Notes: generated by a model not told the origin, from the sequence alone. A stretch of DNA of 64,000 bases from Actinomycetota bacterium (GCA_030841035.1 JAVEDI010000056.1:24770-88769); one strand, 5' to 3'; positions 17,427-26,964 are shown, counted from the stretch's first letter. Numbers and translations are program-made.

Positions 17427-17456
17427 AGGAGGGACGGGGCGACCCGCCCCGGTTCG
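17427..17456 (+). promoter_or_regulatory. ftsH ribosome site separated from ATG by a hairpin
   Basis: A perfect AGGAGGG (17427-17433) lies 23 bases before the ftsH ATG, too far for normal initiation. A 6-bp hairpin CGGGGC/GCCCCG (17435-17451, 5-base loop) fills the gap. If folded, only about six unpaired bases would separate the ribosome site and the start, giving a normal effective spacing. Confidence 0.55.
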
Positions 17457-19499
17457 ATGGACGTCAAGCGCTATTTCCGCGGCCCCTTCTTCTGGGTCGC
17501 CCTCATCATCGTCGGCGTGCTGCTCGTCACGTCGATCTCGTCGGCCACGGGCGGCTTCAAGAAGGTGGACACCTCGGTGGCCATCCAGGCGATCGAGCAG
17601 CACCAGGTCAAGGAAGCCAAGATCATCGACCGCGACCAGCGGCTCGAGCTGACCCTCAAGGACTCGGCCAACGTCGTCGGCGCCAGCGGTGCCAAGAAGA
17701 TCCAGACCGACTATGTCGAGGCGCGCCAGCGCGACATCGTCGACCTGCTGCGCGAGAACCCGCCGAGCCAGGACTACACCGACAGCGTGCCGAAGCAGAA
17801 CCTGCTCGTCACCCTGTTCGTCAACTTCCTGCCGATCCTGATCCTGATCGTGCTCTTCCTGTTCTTCTTCAACCAGATGCAGGGCGGCGGCTCCCGCGTC
17901 ATGCAGTTCGGGAAGTCGAAGGCCAAGCTGATCAGCAAGGACACGCCCAAGACGACGTTCAAGGACGTCGCGGGCGCCGACGAGGCGGTCGAGGAGCTGC
18001 AGGAGATCAAGGAGTTCCTGGAGAACCCTGCCAAGTTCCAGGCCATCGGCGCCAAGATCCCCAAGGGCGTCCTGCTCTACGGCCCGCCCGGCACCGGCAA
18101 GACGCTGCTCGCGCGCGCCGTCGCGGGGGAGGCCGGCGTGCCGTTCTACTCCATCTCGGGCTCCGACTTCGTCGAGATGTTCGTTGGTGTCGGCGCCTCG
18201 CGCGTCCGCGACCTGTTCGAGCAGGCCAAGGCCAACGCGCCCGCCATCGTGTTCGTCGACGAGATCGACGCCGTCGGGCGCCACCGCGGCGCCGGCATGG
18301 GTGGTGGTCACGACGAGCGGGAGCAGACCCTCAACCAGCTCCTCGTGGAGATGGATGGCTTCGATGTCAAGGGCGGCGTGATCCTGATCGCCGCCACCAA
18401 CCGGCCGGACATCCTCGACCCTGCCCTGCTCAGGCCCGGCCGTTTCGACCGCCAGATCGCCGTCGAGCGGCCCGACCTGCTCGGCCGCCACCAGATCCTC
18501 CAGGTGCACGCCAAGGGCAAGCCGATCGACGAGGGCATCGACCTGATGTCCTTCGCTCGGCGGACGCCGGGCTTCACCGGCGCCGACCTGGCCAACGTGC
18601 TCAACGAGGCCGCGCTGCTGACCGCCCGCAACAACAAGAAGCTGATCGACGCCGGTGCGCTCGACGAGGCGATCGACCGAGTGATCGCCGGGCCGCAGAA
18701 GCACTCGCGGCTGATGAACGAGAAGGAAAAGAAGATCACGGCCTACCACGAGGGTGGCCATGCGCTGGTCGCGGCGGCACTGCCGAACACCGACCCGGTG
18801 CACAAGATCACCATCCTGCCGCGTGGGCGGGCGCTCGGGTACACCATGGTGCTGCCCGACGAGGACAAGTACTCCACGACGCGCAACGAGATGCTCGACC
18901 AGCTGGCCTACATGCTGGGCGGCCGCGCCGCCGAGGAAATCGTGTTCCACGACCCGACGACCGGTGCGGCCAACGACATCGAGAAGGCGACCGCGGTCGC
19001 CCGGGCGATGGTGACCCAGTACGGCATGACCGAGCGGATCGGTGCGATCAAGCTGGGCTCGGAGAACGCCGAGCCGTTCCTCGGCCGCGACATGGGCCAC
19101 CAGCGCGACTACTCCGAGGAGGTCGCCGGTGTCGTCGACGAAGAGGTCAAGAAGCTGATCACGGTCGCGCACGACGAGGCGTGGGAGATCCTGGTCGACA
19201 ACCGCGACGTGCTCGACGAGCTGGTGCTCGCCCTGCTCGACCGCGAGACGCTCGACAAGAGCGAGGTCGCCCAGATCTTCACCAACATCCGCAGGCGCCC
19301 GCCGCGTCCGGCGTGGACGGGCTCCGACAAGCGGGCCCCTCAGCCCGGTCCGGTCATGACGCCGAAGGAGCTCGCCTCTCCGGGCACCAACGGCAAGGAC
19401 AGGGAGCACAGCATGGGTGTCACGGGGCCTACCGACGTCCCCGACTCGCCCCTGCCATCCGAGGAGATCCCGGGTCGGCCGCTGGGCTTCGAGGGCTGA
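17457..19499 (+). CDS. ftsH: ATP-dependent zinc metalloprotease FtsH
   Basis: A 680-residue membrane-anchored AAA+ protease that degrades misfolded membrane and some soluble proteins. Two transmembrane helices (about residues 11-28 and 118-140) flank a periplasmic-side domain. Walker A GPPGTGKT starts at residue 209, Walker B is [11 protein letters not shown], the second region of homology is [17 protein letters not shown], and the zinc site is HEGGH at 431-435. The C-terminus has a Pro-rich tail. The ATG at 17457 gives the standard [10 protein letters not shown] start; the nearest strong ribosome site is set off by a hairpin. It stands between hpt and folE as in most Actinomycetes. Confidence 0.96.
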   Translation: MDVKRYFRGPFFWVALIIVGVLLVTSISSATGGFKKVDTSVAIQAIEQHQVKEAKIIDRDQRLELTLKDSANVVGASGAKKIQTDYVEARQRDIVDLLRENPPSQDYTDSVPKQNLLVTLFVNFLPILILIVLFLFFFNQMQGGGSRVMQFGKSKAKLISKDTPKTTFKDVAGADEAVEELQEIKEFLENPAKFQAIGAKIPKGVLLYGPPGTGKTLLARAVAGEAGVPFYSISGSDFVEMFVGVGASRVRDLFEQAKANAPAIVFVDEIDAVGRHRGAGMGGGHDEREQTLNQLLVEMDGFDVKGGVILIAATNRPDILDPALLRPGRFDRQIAVERPDLLGRHQILQVHAKGKPIDEGIDLMSFARRTPGFTGADLANVLNEAALLTARNNKKLIDAGALDEAIDRVIAGPQKHSRLMNEKEKKITAYHEGGHALVAAALPNTDPVHKITILPRGRALGYTMVLPDEDKYSTTRNEMLDQLAYMLGGRAAEEIVFHDPTTGAANDIEKATAVARAMVTQYGMTERIGAIKLGSENAEPFLGRDMGHQRDYSEEVAGVVDEEVKKLITVAHDEAWEILVDNRDVLDELVLALLDRETLDKSEVAQIFTNIRRRPPRPAWTGSDKRAPQPGPVMTPKELASPGTNGKDREHSMGVTGPTDVPDSPLPSEEIPGRPLGFEG

Positions 19500-19503
19500 T
19501 CCC

Positions 19504-20133
19504 GTGGTGGAGGTCCACCGCAGCGAGCCGTCCGACGCGGCCGTCGCGGACCGCCGGTGGCCGGCAGGCGGGTACGACCACGAGGCGGTCAGCCGTGCCG
19601 TGCACGACCTGCTGGTCGCCATCGGCGAGGACCCCGAGCGCGACGGCCTGCGGGACACGCCGCAGCGGGTCGCGCGGGCCTACCGGGAGATCTTCGCCGG
19701 CATGTGGCAGGAGCCCGAGGACGTCCTGACCACCACCTTCGACCTCGGCCACGACGAGATGGTGCTGGTCAAGGACATCGAGGTCCGCTCGATGTGCGAG
19801 CACCACCTCGTCCCCTTCACCGGGGTGGCGCACGTGGGCTATATCCCCTCCCACGAGGGTCGCATCACCGGCCTGTCCAAGCTGGCCCGGCTGGTCGACG
19901 TCTTCGCGCGGCGCCCGCAGGTGCAGGAACGCATGACCACGCAGGTCGCCGACTCGCTGATGCGCATCCTCGAGCCACGGGGCGTCATCGTGGTGGTCCA
20001 GTGCGAGCACCAGTGCATGTCGATGCGCGGCATCCGCAAACCGGGCGCCACCACCGTCACCTCGGCCGTGCGCGGTCAGCTGCGTGACCCCGCGACGCGG
20101 GCCGAGGCCATGAGCCTCATCGTGGCCCGATGA
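19504..20133 (+). CDS. folE: GTP cyclohydrolase I
   Basis: A 209-residue enzyme for the first step of folate synthesis, GTP to dihydroneopterin triphosphate. Zinc ligands are in [10 protein letters not shown] and in [11 protein letters not shown], and the substrate-binding [14 protein letters not shown] segment is present. GTG codons at 19504 and 19507 are both possible; 19504 has GAGGG about nine bases upstream, within the end of ftsH. It opens the fol operon; its stop overlaps the folP start by four bases (ATGA). Confidence 0.95.
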   Translation: MVEVHRSEPSDAAVADRRWPAGGYDHEAVSRAVHDLLVAIGEDPERDGLRDTPQRVARAYREIFAGMWQEPEDVLTTTFDLGHDEMVLVKDIEVRSMCEHHLVPFTGVAHVGYIPSHEGRITGLSKLARLVDVFARRPQVQERMTTQVADSLMRILEPRGVIVVVQCEHQCMSMRGIRKPGATTVTSAVRGQLRDPATRAEAMSLIVAR

Positions 20134-21032
20134 CGACGGTGTCAGCACCGCAGCAGGCCCGCCCGCGCCGCACCCGGCCCGCGGGGCTGCCGACGCAGCT
20201 CACCACGGTGGACAGGTGCCTGGTCATGGGCGTCCTCAACGTGACGCCCGACTCGTTCTCCGACGGCGGTGCCTATCTCGACACCGATGCCGCGGTGGCC
20301 CACGGCCTGCGGCTGCGCGACCGGGGCGCCGACCTGGTCGACGTCGGCGGCGAGTCGACCCGGCCCGGCGCCCGGCGGGTGTCGGCGGAGGAGGAGGCGC
20401 GGCGCGTCCTGCCGGTGGTTCGTGCGCTCGCCGAGCAGGGTGTCGTCGTGAGCATCGACACGATGCGCGCCTCGACCGCCTCCGCAGCCGTGGAGGCCGG
20501 CGCGCAGGTGGTCAACGACGTGAGCGGTGGGCTCGCCGACGCCGACATGGCTGCCGCGGTAGCCGACTCCGGCCGACCGTTCGTGGCGATGCACTGGCGG
20601 GGACACAGCGCCGACATGGCCTCCCGGGCGACGTACGACGATGTCGTGCGCGACGTACGCGAGGAGCTGGCCCGCCGCCTCGACACCCTCGAGTCCGAAG
20701 GGATCCCGCGCGACCGTCTGGTCGTCGACCCCGGCCTCGGGTTCGCCAAGGACGCCGGGCACAACTGGGCGCTGCTCGCTCACCTGGACGGACTGCTCGA
20801 CCTGGGTCGACCGGTGCTCATCGGTGCGTCGCGCAAGGGGTTCCTCGGCGCGCTGCTCGCCGACGGGTCCGGCACGCCGCGACCAGCCGCCGCGCGCGAC
20901 GACGCGTCGGCTGCCCTCACGGCGCTCGCGGCCGCGCGCGGCGTGTGGTGCGTCCGGGTGCACGAGGTGGCCGCCAGCGCCGACGCCGTGCGCGTGGTGG
21001 CCGCTCTCGAGTCCGCTGTCGAGTCCCGATGA
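20130..21032 (+). CDS. folP: dihydropteroate synthase
   Basis: A 300-residue TIM-barrel enzyme that joins p-aminobenzoate to the pterin pyrophosphate; it is the sulfonamide target. Signatures are [43 protein letters not shown], and GASRKGFLG near the end. The ATG overlaps the folE stop (ATGA) and the TGA overlaps the folB start the same way, so the operon is translationally coupled. Confidence 0.96.
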   Translation: MTTVSAPQQARPRRTRPAGLPTQLTTVDRCLVMGVLNVTPDSFSDGGAYLDTDAAVAHGLRLRDRGADLVDVGGESTRPGARRVSAEEEARRVLPVVRALAEQGVVVSIDTMRASTASAAVEAGAQVVNDVSGGLADADMAAAVADSGRPFVAMHWRGHSADMASRATYDDVVRDVREELARRLDTLESEGIPRDRLVVDPGLGFAKDAGHNWALLAHLDGLLDLGRPVLIGASRKGFLGALLADGSGTPRPAAARDDASAALTALAAARGVWCVRVHEVAASADAVRVVAALESAVESR

Positions 21033-21391
21033 CCGACCGCATCGGGTTGCGCGGACTGCGCGCCGTCGGTCACCACGGTGTCTACGAGCAGGAGCGGGTC
21101 GAGGGTCAGCCCTTCGTCGTGGACGTCGAGCTCGACGTCGACACCCGGCCGGCCGCGGCGAGCGACGACGTCGCCGACACCGTGCACTACGGCGAGCTCG
21201 CCGAGCGCGTCGTCGCCGCTGTCCGGGGCGAGCCGGTCAAGCTCCTCGAGACATTGGCCGCGCGCATCGCCGACATCTGTCTCTCCTACCCGCTCGTGCA
21301 CAGAGTCGAGGTCACGGTGCACAAGCCGCAAGCCCCCATCACGGTCGCCTTCGACGACGTGGCGGTCACCGTCGTGCGGGCGCGCGCATGA
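21029..21391 (+). CDS. folB: dihydroneopterin aldolase
   Basis: A 120-residue aldolase that cleaves dihydroneopterin to 6-hydroxymethyl-dihydropterin. GLRAVGHHGVYEQER (with the conserved glutamate), TVHYGELA and a C-terminal VTVHKPQAPI segment with the catalytic lysine are typical. It starts inside the folP stop (ATGA overlap) and ends inside the folK start. Confidence 0.94.
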   Translation: MTDRIGLRGLRAVGHHGVYEQERVEGQPFVVDVELDVDTRPAAASDDVADTVHYGELAERVVAAVRGEPVKLLETLAARIADICLSYPLVHRVEVTVHKPQAPITVAFDDVAVTVVRARA

Positions 21392-21906
21392 CCGTCTCCC
21401 GGGCTGTTCTCGCGCTCGGCAGCAACGTGGGCGACCGGCTGGCGATGCTGCAGTCCGGAGTCGACGCCGCGGCCTCTGCCGGCTCCGTGACGGCCGTCTC
21501 GCCGGTCTATGAGACCGATCCGGTCGGGGGGCCGGACCAGGAGGACTTCCTCAACGCGGTCGTGGTGGTCGAGACGGCGGCGCGCCCGAGCGCGCTGCTG
21601 CAGCTGGCCCATCAGGTCGAGCGCGCGCAGGGCCGCGTCCGCGGCGCGCACTGGGGCCCGCGCACTCTGGACATGGACGTGATCGCCGTCGGCGACCAGG
21701 TCGTCGACGAGCTGGAGCTGACCGTCCCCCATCCCCGCGCACACGAGCGGCCCTTCGTGCTGGTGCCCTGGCTGGCCGCCGACCCCGATGCCACGCTGGT
21801 GGGCCACGGCCGCGTCGACGCGCTGCTGGACGGCCTCGACGTCCGCGGCGTGCGCCTGCGCAGCGACCTCCGGCTGCGTCCGCCGGCTCTCACGGAGCGC
21901 GCGTGA
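21388..21906 (+). CDS. folK: 2-amino-4-hydroxy-6-hydroxymethyldihydropteridine pyrophosphokinase
   Basis: A 172-residue HPPK that transfers pyrophosphate from ATP to 6-hydroxymethyl-dihydropterin, making the folP substrate. ALGSNVGDR at the N-terminus, VSPVYETDPVGG, the ATP/Mg site WGPRTLDMDVI and VPHPRAHERPFVLVPW identify it. It overlaps folB by four bases and the DUF3180 gene by four bases. Confidence 0.95.
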   Translation: MTVSRAVLALGSNVGDRLAMLQSGVDAAASAGSVTAVSPVYETDPVGGPDQEDFLNAVVVVETAARPSALLQLAHQVERAQGRVRGAHWGPRTLDMDVIAVGDQVVDELELTVPHPRAHERPFVLVPWLAADPDATLVGHGRVDALLDGLDVRGVRLRSDLRLRPPALTERA

Positions 21907-22367
21907 GGCCTACCGCCGTCACCTCGCTGCTGGCGCTCTTCGCCGGTCTGGCGACGGCCACCTGGGGTTTCCTCGACCTTCTCGAGAGCCGTGGCGCTGT
22001 GCTGCCGCCGATCTCCTGGACCGCGCCAGCGGGCCTGTTCGCGCTGGGCCTGGTCGTGCTCATCGCGGCGCTGGCCCTGCGCAGCCGGCTGCGCAGCGAC
22101 GACCGGCGGCCCCATCCCCTGGCGGTCGCGCGGATGGCCGTGCTCGGCAAGGCCAGTGCCCACGTCGGACCGATCGTCGGCGGGCTCTACGCCGGCTACG
22201 CGCTGGTGCTGCTGCCGTCCCTCGACTTCTCGAGCCGGCGCGAGCGCGCCGTCCTGGCCGGGCTCGCGGTGCTCGCCGCGCTGCTGCTGACCGGGGCCGG
22301 ACTGCTGCTGGAGCGCCTGTGCCGGGTCCGCGGCGGCACCGACGAGGACCCCTCCGCGCGCGCCTGA
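21903..22367 (+). CDS. DUF3180 membrane protein
   Basis: A 154-residue membrane protein with four hydrophobic segments (about residues 4-24, 40-60, 90-108 and 118-138) and a conserved central ARMAVLGKASAHVGPIVGG segment. DUF3180 proteins sit at the end of the folate operon throughout Actinomycetes; their function is unknown. The GTG start overlaps the folK stop. It is convergent with the OpuC-type ATPase gene, 21 bases away. Confidence 0.9.
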   Translation: MRPTAVTSLLALFAGLATATWGFLDLLESRGAVLPPISWTAPAGLFALGLVVLIAALALRSRLRSDDRRPHPLAVARMAVLGKASAHVGPIVGGLYAGYALVLLPSLDFSSRRERAVLAGLAVLAALLLTGAGLLLERLCRVRGGTDEDPSARA

Positions 22368-22388
22368 CCGGACACCGCGCCCTCCCGG

Positions 22389-23372
22389 CTAGTCAGGCTC
22401 GACCGAGTGGCGCAGCGCGGCGTGCACCCCGGTCGGGGTCAGGACGCCGATCGGTCCTGCGTCGTCGGTGACGACGACGAAGCCCTGGTCGTGGGCCAGC
22501 ATCAGGGCCAGCGCCTCGCGCAACGAGCTGCCGAGCGGCACACTCGCCGGGCCCTCGGGCAACGGCTCGGTGGGCCGCTGCACGTCCTCGCGGCGGATCG
22601 AGGTGACCGCGAGCCGCTTGAGCGACCGGTCGGCACCGACGAACTGCGCGACGAAGGAGGTCGCCGGCGCGGCGAGGATCCGGGCCGGGGTGTCGTATTG
22701 CTCGAGGTGGCCGCCCTGCCGGAACACCGCGATGCGGTCACCGAGCTTCACCGCCTCGTCGAGGTCGTGGGTGACGAACAGGATCGTCTTGCGCACCTCC
22801 TTCTGCAGACGCAGGAACTCGGCCTGCAGGCGGTCACGCACGATCGGGTCGACCGCACCGAACGGCTCGTCCATCAGCAGGACGGGCGGGTCCGCCGCGA
22901 GCGCGCGGGCCACCCCGACCCGCTGGCGCTGACCGCCGGAGAGCTGGTGCGGATAGCGTCCGGCGAACTGGTCCGGGTCGAGCCCGACCAGGTCGAGCAG
23001 CTCTCGCACCCGGGTCGCCGTACGTCGCTTGTCCCACCCGAGCAGGCGGGGCACCGTGGCGACGTTGGCCGCCACGCTCTGGTGCGGGAAGAGTCCGACC
23101 TGCTGGATGACGTAGCCCATCCGCCTGCGCACCTGGACCGGATCGGTCGTGGTCACGTCCTCGCCCTGCAGCAGGATCCGGCCGCTGGTCGCCTCGATGA
23201 GCCGGTTGACCATCTTCAGGGTCGTCGACTTGCCGCAGCCCGACGGGCCCACCAGCACGACCAGCTCGCCCTCCGGTACGTCGAGATCGAGCTCGTGCAC
23301 CGCGACCGTGCCATCGGGGTAGCGCTTGCCGACGCGCTCGAGCCGGATCATCGGCTGTTGGCTACCGTCCAT
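22389..23372 (-). CDS. osmoprotectant ABC transporter ATP-binding protein (OpuCA/ProV type)
   Basis: A 327-residue ATPase for uptake of glycine betaine, carnitine or choline-like solutes. Walker A GPSGCGKST, Q-loop, LSGGQRQRVGVARAL signature and Walker B VLLMDEPFGAVD are intact. A CBS-like regulatory tail follows, with only one clear CBS-type segment. The ATG at 23372 has GAGAGGA 4-5 bases upstream; an inner ATG at 23351 lacks a ribosome site. Unusually, the ATPase gene is transcribed away from its permeases: the permease start codon is at 23375, two bases from this start. Confidence 0.9.
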   Translation of the reverse strand: MDGSQQPMIRLERVGKRYPDGTVAVHELDLDVPEGELVVLVGPSGCGKSTTLKMVNRLIEATSGRILLQGEDVTTTDPVQVRRRMGYVIQQVGLFPHQSVAANVATVPRLLGWDKRRTATRVRELLDLVGLDPDQFAGRYPHQLSGGQRQRVGVARALAADPPVLLMDEPFGAVDPIVRDRLQAEFLRLQKEVRKTILFVTHDLDEAVKLGDRIAVFRQGGHLEQYDTPARILAAPATSFVAQFVGADRSLKRLAVTSIRREDVQRPTEPLPEGPASVPLGSSLREALALMLAHDQGFVVVTDDAGPIGVLTPTGVHAALRHSVEPD

Positions 23373-23374
23373 CC
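23363..23374 (+). promoter_or_regulatory. -10 hexamer for leaderless OpuCB-type permease gene
   Basis: TACCGT (23363-23368) precedes the permease ATG at 23375 by six bases. It lies inside the opening codons of the divergent ATPase gene. No Shine-Dalgarno exists on this strand, so a leaderless transcript is the best explanation. Confidence 0.55.
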
Positions 23375-24052
23375 ATGGATCCTCTCGCAGCCGGTTGTCT
23401 GGCACGCAACCAATGGCTTTGCGGCGAATACCTCAGCAGCCGCAGGACCGACCTGGTCGACGCGCTGGTCCAGCACCTCGAGCTCACCGTGGTCTCGGTC
23501 CTGATCGGGCTGATCGTGTCGGTGCCGCTGGCCGTGACCGCCCGGCGGGCGCACCTGAGCCAGCTGCTGCTCGGCGCGTCCACCGTCATCTACACGGTTC
23601 CCTCGATCGCGTTGTTCTCCCTCTTCATCCCCTACACCGGCATCAGCGCCGAGACCGTCGTGGTCGGCCTCGTCCTCTACTCGTTGACCGTGCTGGTGCG
23701 CAATGTCCTCGCGGGTCTCGACGCCGTCAGCAGCGAGGTCAAGGAGGCGGCGCGCGGCATGGGACTGGGGCCGACGCGCCTGCTGCTCACGGTGGAGCTG
23801 CCCCTCGCTCTGCCCGCGACGATGGCCGGGCTGCGGATCGCCACGGTCTCCACGGTCGCGCTCACCACGGTCGGCGGCATCATCGGCTACGGAGGCCTGG
23901 GCAACCTGATCTTCGACGGCCTCTCGACGCAGTTCAAGGCGCAGGTGCTCACCGCGTCGCTGCTGTGCGTGGTGCTGGCGATCCTCGCCGACGTGACCCT
24001 GCAGGGGGCGCAGCGGGCGCTCACCCCGTGGCAGCCGCGGGGCGGCCGCTGA
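23375..24052 (+). CDS. osmoprotectant ABC transporter permease (OpuCB type)
   Basis: A 225-residue permease with about five to six transmembrane helices. The EAA-loop is EVKEAARGMGLGPTRLLLTVELPLALPATMAG-like, with the conserved glycine (GMGLG), and couples to the ATPase. The short N-terminus ends in a first helix starting near residue 33. The start has a TACCGT hexamer six bases upstream and no ribosome site. Its stop overlaps the second permease start by one base (TGATG). Confidence 0.9.
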   Translation: MDPLAAGCLARNQWLCGEYLSSRRTDLVDALVQHLELTVVSVLIGLIVSVPLAVTARRAHLSQLLLGASTVIYTVPSIALFSLFIPYTGISAETVVVGLVLYSLTVLVRNVLAGLDAVSSEVKEAARGMGLGPTRLLLTVELPLALPATMAGLRIATVSTVALTTVGGIIGYGGLGNLIFDGLSTQFKAQVLTASLLCVVLAILADVTLQGAQRALTPWQPRGGR

Positions 24053-24747
24053 TGCCGCCGATGAGCGCGTTCGGTGACGTGGCCGCGTGGCTCACCGACG
24101 GTGCGCACTGGCGCGGTGCCGACGGCATCCCGACCCGCACCGCGGAGCACCTCGTGCTCTCGGGGTCCGCCCTGGCCATCGTCTGCGTGCTCGCCCTGCC
24201 GCTGGCCCTGTGGCTGGGCCACATCGGCAAGGGTGGGGCCCTCGCGATCAACCTCACCAACATCGGCCGCGCGGTGCCCGTGTTCGCGGTGCTGGTGCTC
24301 CTCGCGATCGGTCCGCTCGGCCTCGGTGCGAGGTCCACGGTGCTCGCCCTGGTCCTGTTCGGCATCCCTCCGGTGCTGACCAACGCCTACGTCGCAGTCC
24401 GCGAGGTCGACGCCGACACGGTGCAGGCCGCCCGGGGCATGGGCATGTCGGGCTGGCAGGTCCTGCGTCACGTGGAGCTGCCGCTGGCCCTGCCGCTGAT
24501 CCTGACGGGCGTGCGCCTGGCCGCCGTGCAGATCATCGCCACGGCCACCCTCGGGGCGTTCGTGCTCGGCGGCGGTCTCGGACGGTTCATCAACGCCGGC
24601 TTCGGACGGCAGGACCAGGCCGAGCTGGTCAGCGGCGCGGTCCTGGTGGCCGGGCTCGCACTGCTGGTCGAGGGGATCTTCGAGGTGTTGCAACGACGTC
24701 TCGATCCGGTACGGCGGGCTGGTCGCCTGTCGGGGCTGCGTGTTTGA
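24052..24747 (+). CDS. osmoprotectant ABC transporter permease (OpuCD type)
   Basis: The second permease of the importer, 231 residues. It has the same fold as the first, with an EAA-type loop around QAARGMGMSGWQVLRHVELP. Two different permeases of this size are the rule in OpuC systems, which form a heterodimeric channel. The start is coupled to the previous stop. The substrate-binding lipoprotein gene follows 87 bases later. Confidence 0.9.
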   Translation: MPPMSAFGDVAAWLTDGAHWRGADGIPTRTAEHLVLSGSALAIVCVLALPLALWLGHIGKGGALAINLTNIGRAVPVFAVLVLLAIGPLGLGARSTVLALVLFGIPPVLTNAYVAVREVDADTVQAARGMGMSGWQVLRHVELPLALPLILTGVRLAAVQIIATATLGAFVLGGGLGRFINAGFGRQDQAELVSGAVLVAGLALLVEGIFEVLQRRLDPVRRAGRLSGLRV

Positions 24748-24834
24748 CTGCTGCCACGCGGGTGTGCAGCGCACTCGTCAGACACGCGCACCACGGGGAT
24801 CCGGGAGTGCGGGACACAGAAGGCGGGTACCGAC

Positions 24835-25806
24835 GTGCGTTCCACGCGCGCTTCGACCGGTGTGGCACTGGTCGTGGCTCTCTGTACTGCCCTCACGGGC
24901 TGTGGTGGCAGCAGCAACAACCTGAGCGGCAGCACCAGCAGCGGCAGCTCGTCGGCCGCGAGCAGCTCCGGTGGCGCCGGCGGCAGGTCGCTGGTCATCG
25001 GCTCAGCCGGGTTCACCGAGATCCAGCTGATGGCCGAGATGTACAAGCTGCTGCTGGAGAAGGCCGGCTTCCAGCCGACGATCAAGGTCGTCCAGAACCG
25101 AGAGGTCTACGAGCCCGCTCTGGAGAAGGGCGACATCGACGTCGTGCCCGACTACGCCGCCACGATGACGGAGTTCCTGAACATCAAGGCCCATGGTCAG
25201 AGCGCGGCGCCTGTCGCGACCTCCGACAAGGACACCACGGTCGCGGCGCTGAACAAGCTCGGCGAGCCGCTCGGCATCAAGGCGCTCGATGCCGCAGAGG
25301 CGGTCGACCAGAACGCGTTCGCCGTCACCAAGGCCTACGCCACCAAGAACCGCCTGACCCGGATGTCGGACCTCCACGGGCGGTCGGTCGTCATCGCGGC
25401 GACCGAGGAGTGCCCTGACCGGCCCTTCTGCCAGCCGGGCCTGGAGAAGACCTACGGCATCAAGGTGACCAAGGTTCTGCCGCTCGGCTTCGGCACGGCC
25501 CAGGTCAAGAGCGCCGTGACCAGCGGCAAGGCACAGCTGGGCCTGGTCGGCACGACCGACGCGACGCTGCCCGACCTCGGCCTGGTCCTGCTGCAGGACG
25601 ACAAGCACCTGCAGCTGGCCGACAACCTGGTGCCGGTCGTCGGCAAGGACTTCCTCGGCGACACCACGCTGGCAAGCGCGCTCGACGCCCTGGCCCCGAC
25701 GCTGACCACCGAAGATCTCACGCAGCTGAACAAGAAGGTCGACGCCGAGCGGCAGAAACCGGCCGACGTCGCGAAGGAGTACCTCACCAGCAAGGGCATG
25801 CTCTAG
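24835..25806 (+). CDS. osmoprotectant substrate-binding lipoprotein (OpuCC type)
   Basis: A 323-residue solute-binding protein of the ABC importer. The GTG start gives a lipoprotein signal peptide with lipobox LTGC (Cys at residue 23), then a Ser/Gly-rich tether and an OpuAC-type binding domain (IGSAGFTEIQLMAEMYKLLLE at its start, VVPDYAATMTEFL in the first lobe). Aromatic residues of the betaine box cannot be assigned by eye. It completes the permease set; its stop overlaps the stop of the convergent DUF1684 gene by three bases. Confidence 0.9.
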   Translation: MRSTRASTGVALVVALCTALTGCGGSSNNLSGSTSSGSSSAASSSGGAGGRSLVIGSAGFTEIQLMAEMYKLLLEKAGFQPTIKVVQNREVYEPALEKGDIDVVPDYAATMTEFLNIKAHGQSAAPVATSDKDTTVAALNKLGEPLGIKALDAAEAVDQNAFAVTKAYATKNRLTRMSDLHGRSVVIAATEECPDRPFCQPGLEKTYGIKVTKVLPLGFGTAQVKSAVTSGKAQLGLVGTTDATLPDLGLVLLQDDKHLQLADNLVPVVGKDFLGDTTLASALDALAPTLTTEDLTQLNKKVDAERQKPADVAKEYLTSKGML

Positions 25807-26414
25807 CAGCCGCCGCTGCCGTACAGCTCGCCGCCCCACACCGGGGCGGCGAGCGTGTTGCCGGCCGGGGCCAGCGGGCACGCCCATGCCGGGTCGTAGG
25901 CGCACGACGGGTTGTAGGCGAAGTTCAGGTCGACCACCAGGCTGCTGCCGAGCACGCCGCCGCCCAGGTCGGCGCCCTTGGCGGTGTCGAGCACGTAGCG
26001 CCCACCGCCGTACGTCGCGGTCCCGGCCGTCGCGTCCTTCAGGGGCAGGAACACGCCGCCGCCGTACGTCGCCAACCACCACACGTCGAGGTCACCCAGG
26101 CCGTCGAGGTGCGCCACGCCGATGCGCTGGAACGGTACGACGCCGTCGGTGCCCGTCTGGACCTGCATCCGCTGCGGCGCGACGTCGGGGTCCACCTCGA
26201 CGGTGAAGCGCAGCGCCGGGTCGTAGGGCGCGTAGGGCAGGCCGGTGAACACCGCTCGGTCGGGTGGCAGCAGGGGAGTCTGCGGGTGGCCGGCGAACAG
26301 CTCGTCGCGCCCGCGGCGCCACAACCGGTGGCCGTCGGCGGGGTCGGTGGCCGCACGGACCTCGGCGTAGAGCGCGCCCACCCGGCGACGCCAGTCGAGC
26401 AGGCTGAGGCTCAT
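25803..26414 (-). CDS. DUF1684 domain protein
   Basis: A 203-residue DUF1684 protein. Typical segments are the N-terminal WRRRV, RRGRDELFAGHPQTPL, YDPALRF, and YGGGRYVLDTAKGAD, followed by LVVDLNFAYNPSCAYDP near the C-terminus. The family is beta-rich and its function is not established. The ATG at 26414 has no clear ribosome site. It is divergent from a small hypothetical gene 76 bases away and overlaps the OpuCC-type gene tail to tail. Confidence 0.82.
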   Translation of the reverse strand: MSLSLLDWRRRVGALYAEVRAATDPADGHRLWRRGRDELFAGHPQTPLLPPDRAVFTGLPYAPYDPALRFTVEVDPDVAPQRMQVQTGTDGVVPFQRIGVAHLDGLGDLDVWWLATYGGGVFLPLKDATAGTATYGGGRYVLDTAKGADLGGGVLGSSLVVDLNFAYNPSCAYDPAWACPLAPAGNTLAAPVWGGELYGSGGC

Positions 26415-26477
26415 GTGACTAGCGTGACACGAGTGACTGGATGGGCGCGCCTCCCCCACTCGGCGATCTGCGGCGTC

Positions 26478-26490
26478 TACTGTCCGGCTC
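26478..26490 (+). promoter_or_regulatory. -10 hexamer for leaderless hypothetical gene
   Basis: TACTGT (26478-26483) is followed by seven bases and the ATG at 26491. It is the same arrangement as at other leaderless-type starts in the window. Confidence 0.5.
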
Positions 26491-26964
26491 ATGGCAGGAC
26501 GGCACCGTAGACCCCCGGCCTGGCGCCGGCTCCTCCTCCGGCTCCGGCGCAGCGACCGTGCTGCCCGGATGGCGGCTCTGCAGGCCGAGCTGGTGGTGCT
26601 GCGCGCCACGGTGGCCGCGCTGCGCGCCGATCTCGGGGCGGCTCGCGCGCTCGCGGCTGCCCAGGCCGACGCGCACGCGATCGAGCGGGCGGCCGTGCCG
26701 CCGGGCACCGCGCTGCGCTGGCTGTCGATGGACCTGCCGGTGCTGGCCGGCGCGGCCCCGGGGGACCGCGAGGTGCGCCAGGGCGGGGTGTCCCCGGTCC
26801 TCGAGCTCGCCCTCGACGACACCGGCGAGATCGAGATCGTGCTCAGCGGCCTGCCCGAGGCGGCTCTGCTCAGCCCCAGGCACGCCCGTCACCAGGAAGT
26901 GCTTGAAGCGGACGCGCTCATCGACCTCACCGGCGAGCCCGCGGCCGCCCGCCGCACTGCCTGA
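26491..26964 (+). CDS. hypothetical protein with N-terminal coiled coil
   Basis: A 157-residue protein not recognised. The first roughly 25 residues are arginine-rich. Residues about 25-70 are a strong alanine/leucine heptad stretch (coiled coil), and the rest is a small alpha/beta domain with a PVLELALDDTGEIEIVLSG segment. No signal peptide or catalytic motif is seen. Codon use matches the neighbours and a TACTGT hexamer sits seven bases before the ATG, which supports a real gene. It is convergent with nuoD. Confidence 0.65.
   Translation: MAGRHRRPPAWRRLLLRLRRSDRAARMAALQAELVVLRATVAALRADLGAARALAAAQADAHAIERAAVPPGTALRWLSMDLPVLAGAAPGDREVRQGGVSPVLELALDDTGEIEIVLSGLPEAALLSPRHARHQEVLEADALIDLTGEPAAARRTA

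Noticed and set aside
17358..19658. 766-codon open frame antisense to ftsH
   Set aside because: Mirror of a highly conserved gene; in DNA this GC-rich the opposite strand is often open for long stretches. No family motif appears in it.
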